From Triops longicaudatus (lineage: Eukaryota; Arthropoda; Branchiopoda; Notostraca; Triopsidae), in assembly GCA_022885665.1 (NCBI GenBank), contig JAGQDJ010000050.1:186001-250000 (forward strand): a DNA stretch of 64,000 bases. Reading direction: 5' to 3'. Position 1 is the first letter of the stretch. Each line of letters opens with the position of its first letter. Position numbers and translations under genes: made by a program. Shown here piece after piece: positions 61,502 to 64,000 of the stretch. Under the pieces are notes generated by a model. That model was not told the DNA's origin and did not search any database. It was given only the letters and a program-made list of their open reading frames with translations.

Positions 61502-64000
61502 ATGTTAACGCGCTTTGTCGCCTTGTTGTTCCTCTGCGTCCTTTGCTCTGCTGGGCTGGCCTTCACATGGACCGATGCTACTTCGGTCGCATCCGCCTAC
61601 ATGTTGCCACGCCCCGGCCTTGTCTCCCTCTCAGGCCTGAGCTGTGACTTCGAGGCATCCGACACGGAGTGCAGCTGGACCTGGCATGGATTCAGCATTA
61701 AAACAGGGTCTGAAATTAATGCGACCATTTTCCAAGCTCCGGACGCTAGCCAAGTTTCCGGACCACTCGTTGACATTTATAACCGCTCTGAAGGTATCCG
61801 TGTTTTGTTTTGTTTCCTATGTTAGACACCCCCGCAAAACCACAACAATTATTCCCTTCCAGGACGTTTTTTATACATGTACATGAATTCGAGCGAAGAG
61901 GGAAGCCGAGAACTAGCAATCGACGCCATTAGCAAAGAAAAAAGAAAGCGTGAACCAGCTTTAATTTCTAGCCCGTGGTATAATGAATCCTGGCCCAATT
62001 GTGAACTACAGATGGCGTTACATATGCATAACATGGATGACGCGACGGTCAAAATTGTCATCGAAGCCAAAAACCATACCTGGGTCATCGCCGAAACATT
62101 AGGAAATTCCTTAAGAGAGTGCGTGTTTCTTTTGTGTCTATTTTACAGTATTTTGTTCATTTTATTTTCTTGTATTGATTTGCTTTCAAACTAGGCTTAT
62201 TCCAAAGTAGGGTTCCCAATTGCGTTACCCAAGGCGCTAGTAGAGTAGCCAACATCGTTCGGGAAACTGTTTACGACTGTTGGGAATCACAATTGTCATA
62301 CGCACGTGGTCAAAATAAAGTAGAATTTCGTTATAACGAATCTTTTTTTAACGAACTTTCGGTTTTGTGGTCGGATTTTAATTGTCCCGAAGCATGTAAA
62401 TGCATAGAAAAAGCGTCTGATGTAACGAACTTCGGGTATTCTGGGCAGTTTGTTTTTCCGATATATTCGTTATAACGAGATTCTGCTGTAATCGTTCATT
62501 TGTTGAGAAGTGACATCAATATGCAGCAAATTGTTCAACTCTAGTCAAATGATAAAAAGCTCACGAAAATCAAATAAGATACGTAAAGATCGATGCGCAT
62601 CACGAACTACAGTTTGAAAGACAAATAGACCTCGAAAGATGGTGGCCCTCCTACGAGCGCCTTTTCTGACGCAATCGGGAACCGTACTTTTAAATAAGTC
62701 ACATTATTAGTTCTCCTTAGGAATAACCACCGTCATTTTTTACGAGTAGGTGGCGAACATTGTACCAGTATGTGGGGCGCGTCAAGCAAATCTTTCGGAT
62801 AACTGTGGAATTGCACCCAGGAATTAAACGGCCGTCGCATGCTGCCGTGGACAACATTCGTTTAGAAAACTGCTTCCCTGGTAGGAGTACGAGTTTTTGC
62901 CGCGGTGTATAATTACGCTCCATTTTGCCTTGCTAGATATGCCTCCCAAGAATGAATGTTTTTCGGATCCTTTGGTCTTCCGCTGTAACGACGGGAGGTG
63001 CATAGACAGGGACAAAGTGTGCGATATTAAGAAAGATTGCTTAGATGGCGAAGACGAAGAACAGAATTGTGGTACGTTTTACGACAGTTGACCTTTTCAT
63101 TTCTTCGTTTTTTGTGTGCCGAGCTAATAGCATGTCACCATTTAGAACGTGTTCCTTTTGGCGGGCGTTGTGATTTTGAGAGCGGATGGTGTGGCTGGGT
63201 CAATAGCTACAGCGACGAACTGGACTGGACGAGACATAATGGAGCCACGCCCACGGACAGTACTGGTCCCCGGCACGACAATACTTATAAGAACGCCACA
63301 GGTTGGTTATCCGTTGAGACAGGTGATCGTTGTTTCTCATTTTCCGTTTAAAACTTTAGGCATGTACTTATTCGTGGACATGTCGGTATCATCCGTTCTT
63401 GGCAATGCTGCAGAGCTTCACAGTCTGCGTTTTCGTCCACCGCCCAAGTATCACAGTGATCCTCATTCTCCTTATTTCAATTCTTGTTCGGTAATAACGC
63501 AGCAGAGTGCAGCGTGCATTTTCTCTGAATGCGACTTGTTCATTTTTTATTTCTTTTAGCTGCGGTTTTTCTACCACATGTTCGGGAAATACATGGGAGA
63601 ACTCGTTGTTCACTCTGTCGAAGGTAGACATAGCAAAAAGGTGGAGTTGTTTCGCGACAATAAAGACAGAGGGGATCTGTGGCGACGAGCCGTCGTTAAA
63701 CTGCCCCAGAATATGAAACATCCGTGAGTTGAACTGCTGTCGATGCCCATTTTGCAAATACCCTCTGTCACCCGAAATAGCCAATTCCTTCTGTTAGGTA
63801 TTATCTTCAGTTCACGGCAGCGCGTGGTATCCGTTTCCGAAGTGATGTAGCTGTCGATGACATCTCACTAAGCCCGGAATGTTTCGGCATAAATGTTCCC
63901 ATGAACGAAACGGAAGCTTTTAAAGGTTGTCATTCATAAATCAGTGTTCAACTGACTCCCTACAATATCAGCTTACGCTTTTTCATTTATTTCAGGAAAT
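61502..64000 (+). CDS. ALK: ALK/LTK-type receptor tyrosine kinase, ectodomain part (runs off the window)
   Basis: Exons: 61502 (or 61637)-61793, 61863-62118, 62750-62880, 62937-63071, 63146-63322, 63360-63490, 63560-63723, 63798-63925, and 63995 onward. Domain order MAM1 (about 61640-62870), LDLa (62955-63071, six Cys, CDIKKDCLDGEDEEQNC) and MAM2 (63146-63890, starting GGRCDFESGWCGW and ending AVDDISLSPECFG) is unique to ALK and LTK-related receptors. Residue matches to human ALK include LISSPWYNESWPNCELQMAL (human ILSPWMRSSSEHCTLAVSV) and AVDDISLSPEC (AFDNISISLDC). The glycine-rich, transmembrane and kinase parts lie right of the window. ATG 61502 begins a good signal peptide (MLTRFVALLFLCVLCSAGLA). 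Alternatively the frame is entered by splicing at 61636 from the exon at 47148-47955. C. elegans SCD-2 and Drosophila Alk are the expected orthologues. Confidence 0.82.
62320..62490. mobile_element. Best-preserved MITE-like copy, in an ALK intron
   Basis: About 171 bp with near-perfect inverted ends: GTAGAATTTCGTTATAACGA at 62320 and TCGTTATAACGAGATTCTGC, then TGTA, ending at 62490. No coding capacity. It lies in the 62119-62749 intron between two exons of MAM1. Confidence 0.75.

Noticed and set aside
62214..62316. Possible extra ALK exon just before the MITE
   Set aside because: Direct joining of 62118 to 62750 restores the MAM1 sequence (RE-WRTLYQYVGRVKQ) and matches human ALK, so no exon is needed here.
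1..64000. CRISPR arrays, operons, rRNA genes
   Set aside because: The window is spliced animal DNA; no regular repeat-spacer structure or rRNA sequence was seen.

Overview
This is invertebrate nuclear DNA. Genes are split by GT..AG introns, many of 50-100 bp with a few of several kb, and both strands carry genes. Every recognisable gene is an animal family: FANCM, GINS4/SLD5, TTBK, CD36/SCARB, ERG28, SNAPC1 and ALK. The first gene is a SEA/EGF transmembrane protein of the kind best known from nematode MUP-4/MUA-3. Together these suggest an ecdysozoan, perhaps an early-branching nematode or a relative; the exact taxon cannot be fixed from the sequence. Splice acceptors are mixed (TTAG, CTAG, ACAG, CAG), unlike the strict rhabditid TTTTCAG.

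Layout. 835-5711 (+): the 3' eleven exons of a mucin-like SEA/EGF membrane protein. 6511-8407: a pogo/Tigger-type DNA transposon with perfect terminal inverted repeats and a TA target duplication; its transposase is broken. 9430-16381 (+): complete FANCM, ending 115 bp from the stop of convergent SLD5 (16497-17441, -). 19036(?)-32861 (+): tau-tubulin kinase (asator/TTBK) with a tail of over 1,200 residues. 36893-39662 (+): a divergent CD36-family protein, convergent with ERG28 (39869-41194, -), which is head-to-head with SNAPC1 (42297-43478, +). 47148-47955 (+): a secreted N-terminal exon. 61502-64000 (+): MAM-LDLa-MAM ectodomain of an ALK/LTK receptor tyrosine kinase running off the right edge. 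The exon at 47148 splices in phase to an acceptor at 61636, so the apparently gene-free 48-61.6 kb stretch may be one giant ALK intron.

The genes do not form one pathway. FANCM and SLD5 both serve replication/repair and sit tail to tail. The others are housekeeping or cell-surface genes. About 170-bp MITE-like copies, with ends related to pogo/Tigger-like elements (CGTTATAACGA-type termini), lie in introns of FANCM, TTBK, the CD36-like gene and ALK.

The most notable observation is in FANCM. A 171-bp in-frame tandem duplication at 13407-13748 doubles a segment that aligns with the RMI-binding MM2 motif of vertebrate FANCM. All exon boundaries were deduced by eye from splice consensus, reading frame and remembered family sequence. 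Summed exon lengths are in frame for every multi-exon gene where this could be checked.
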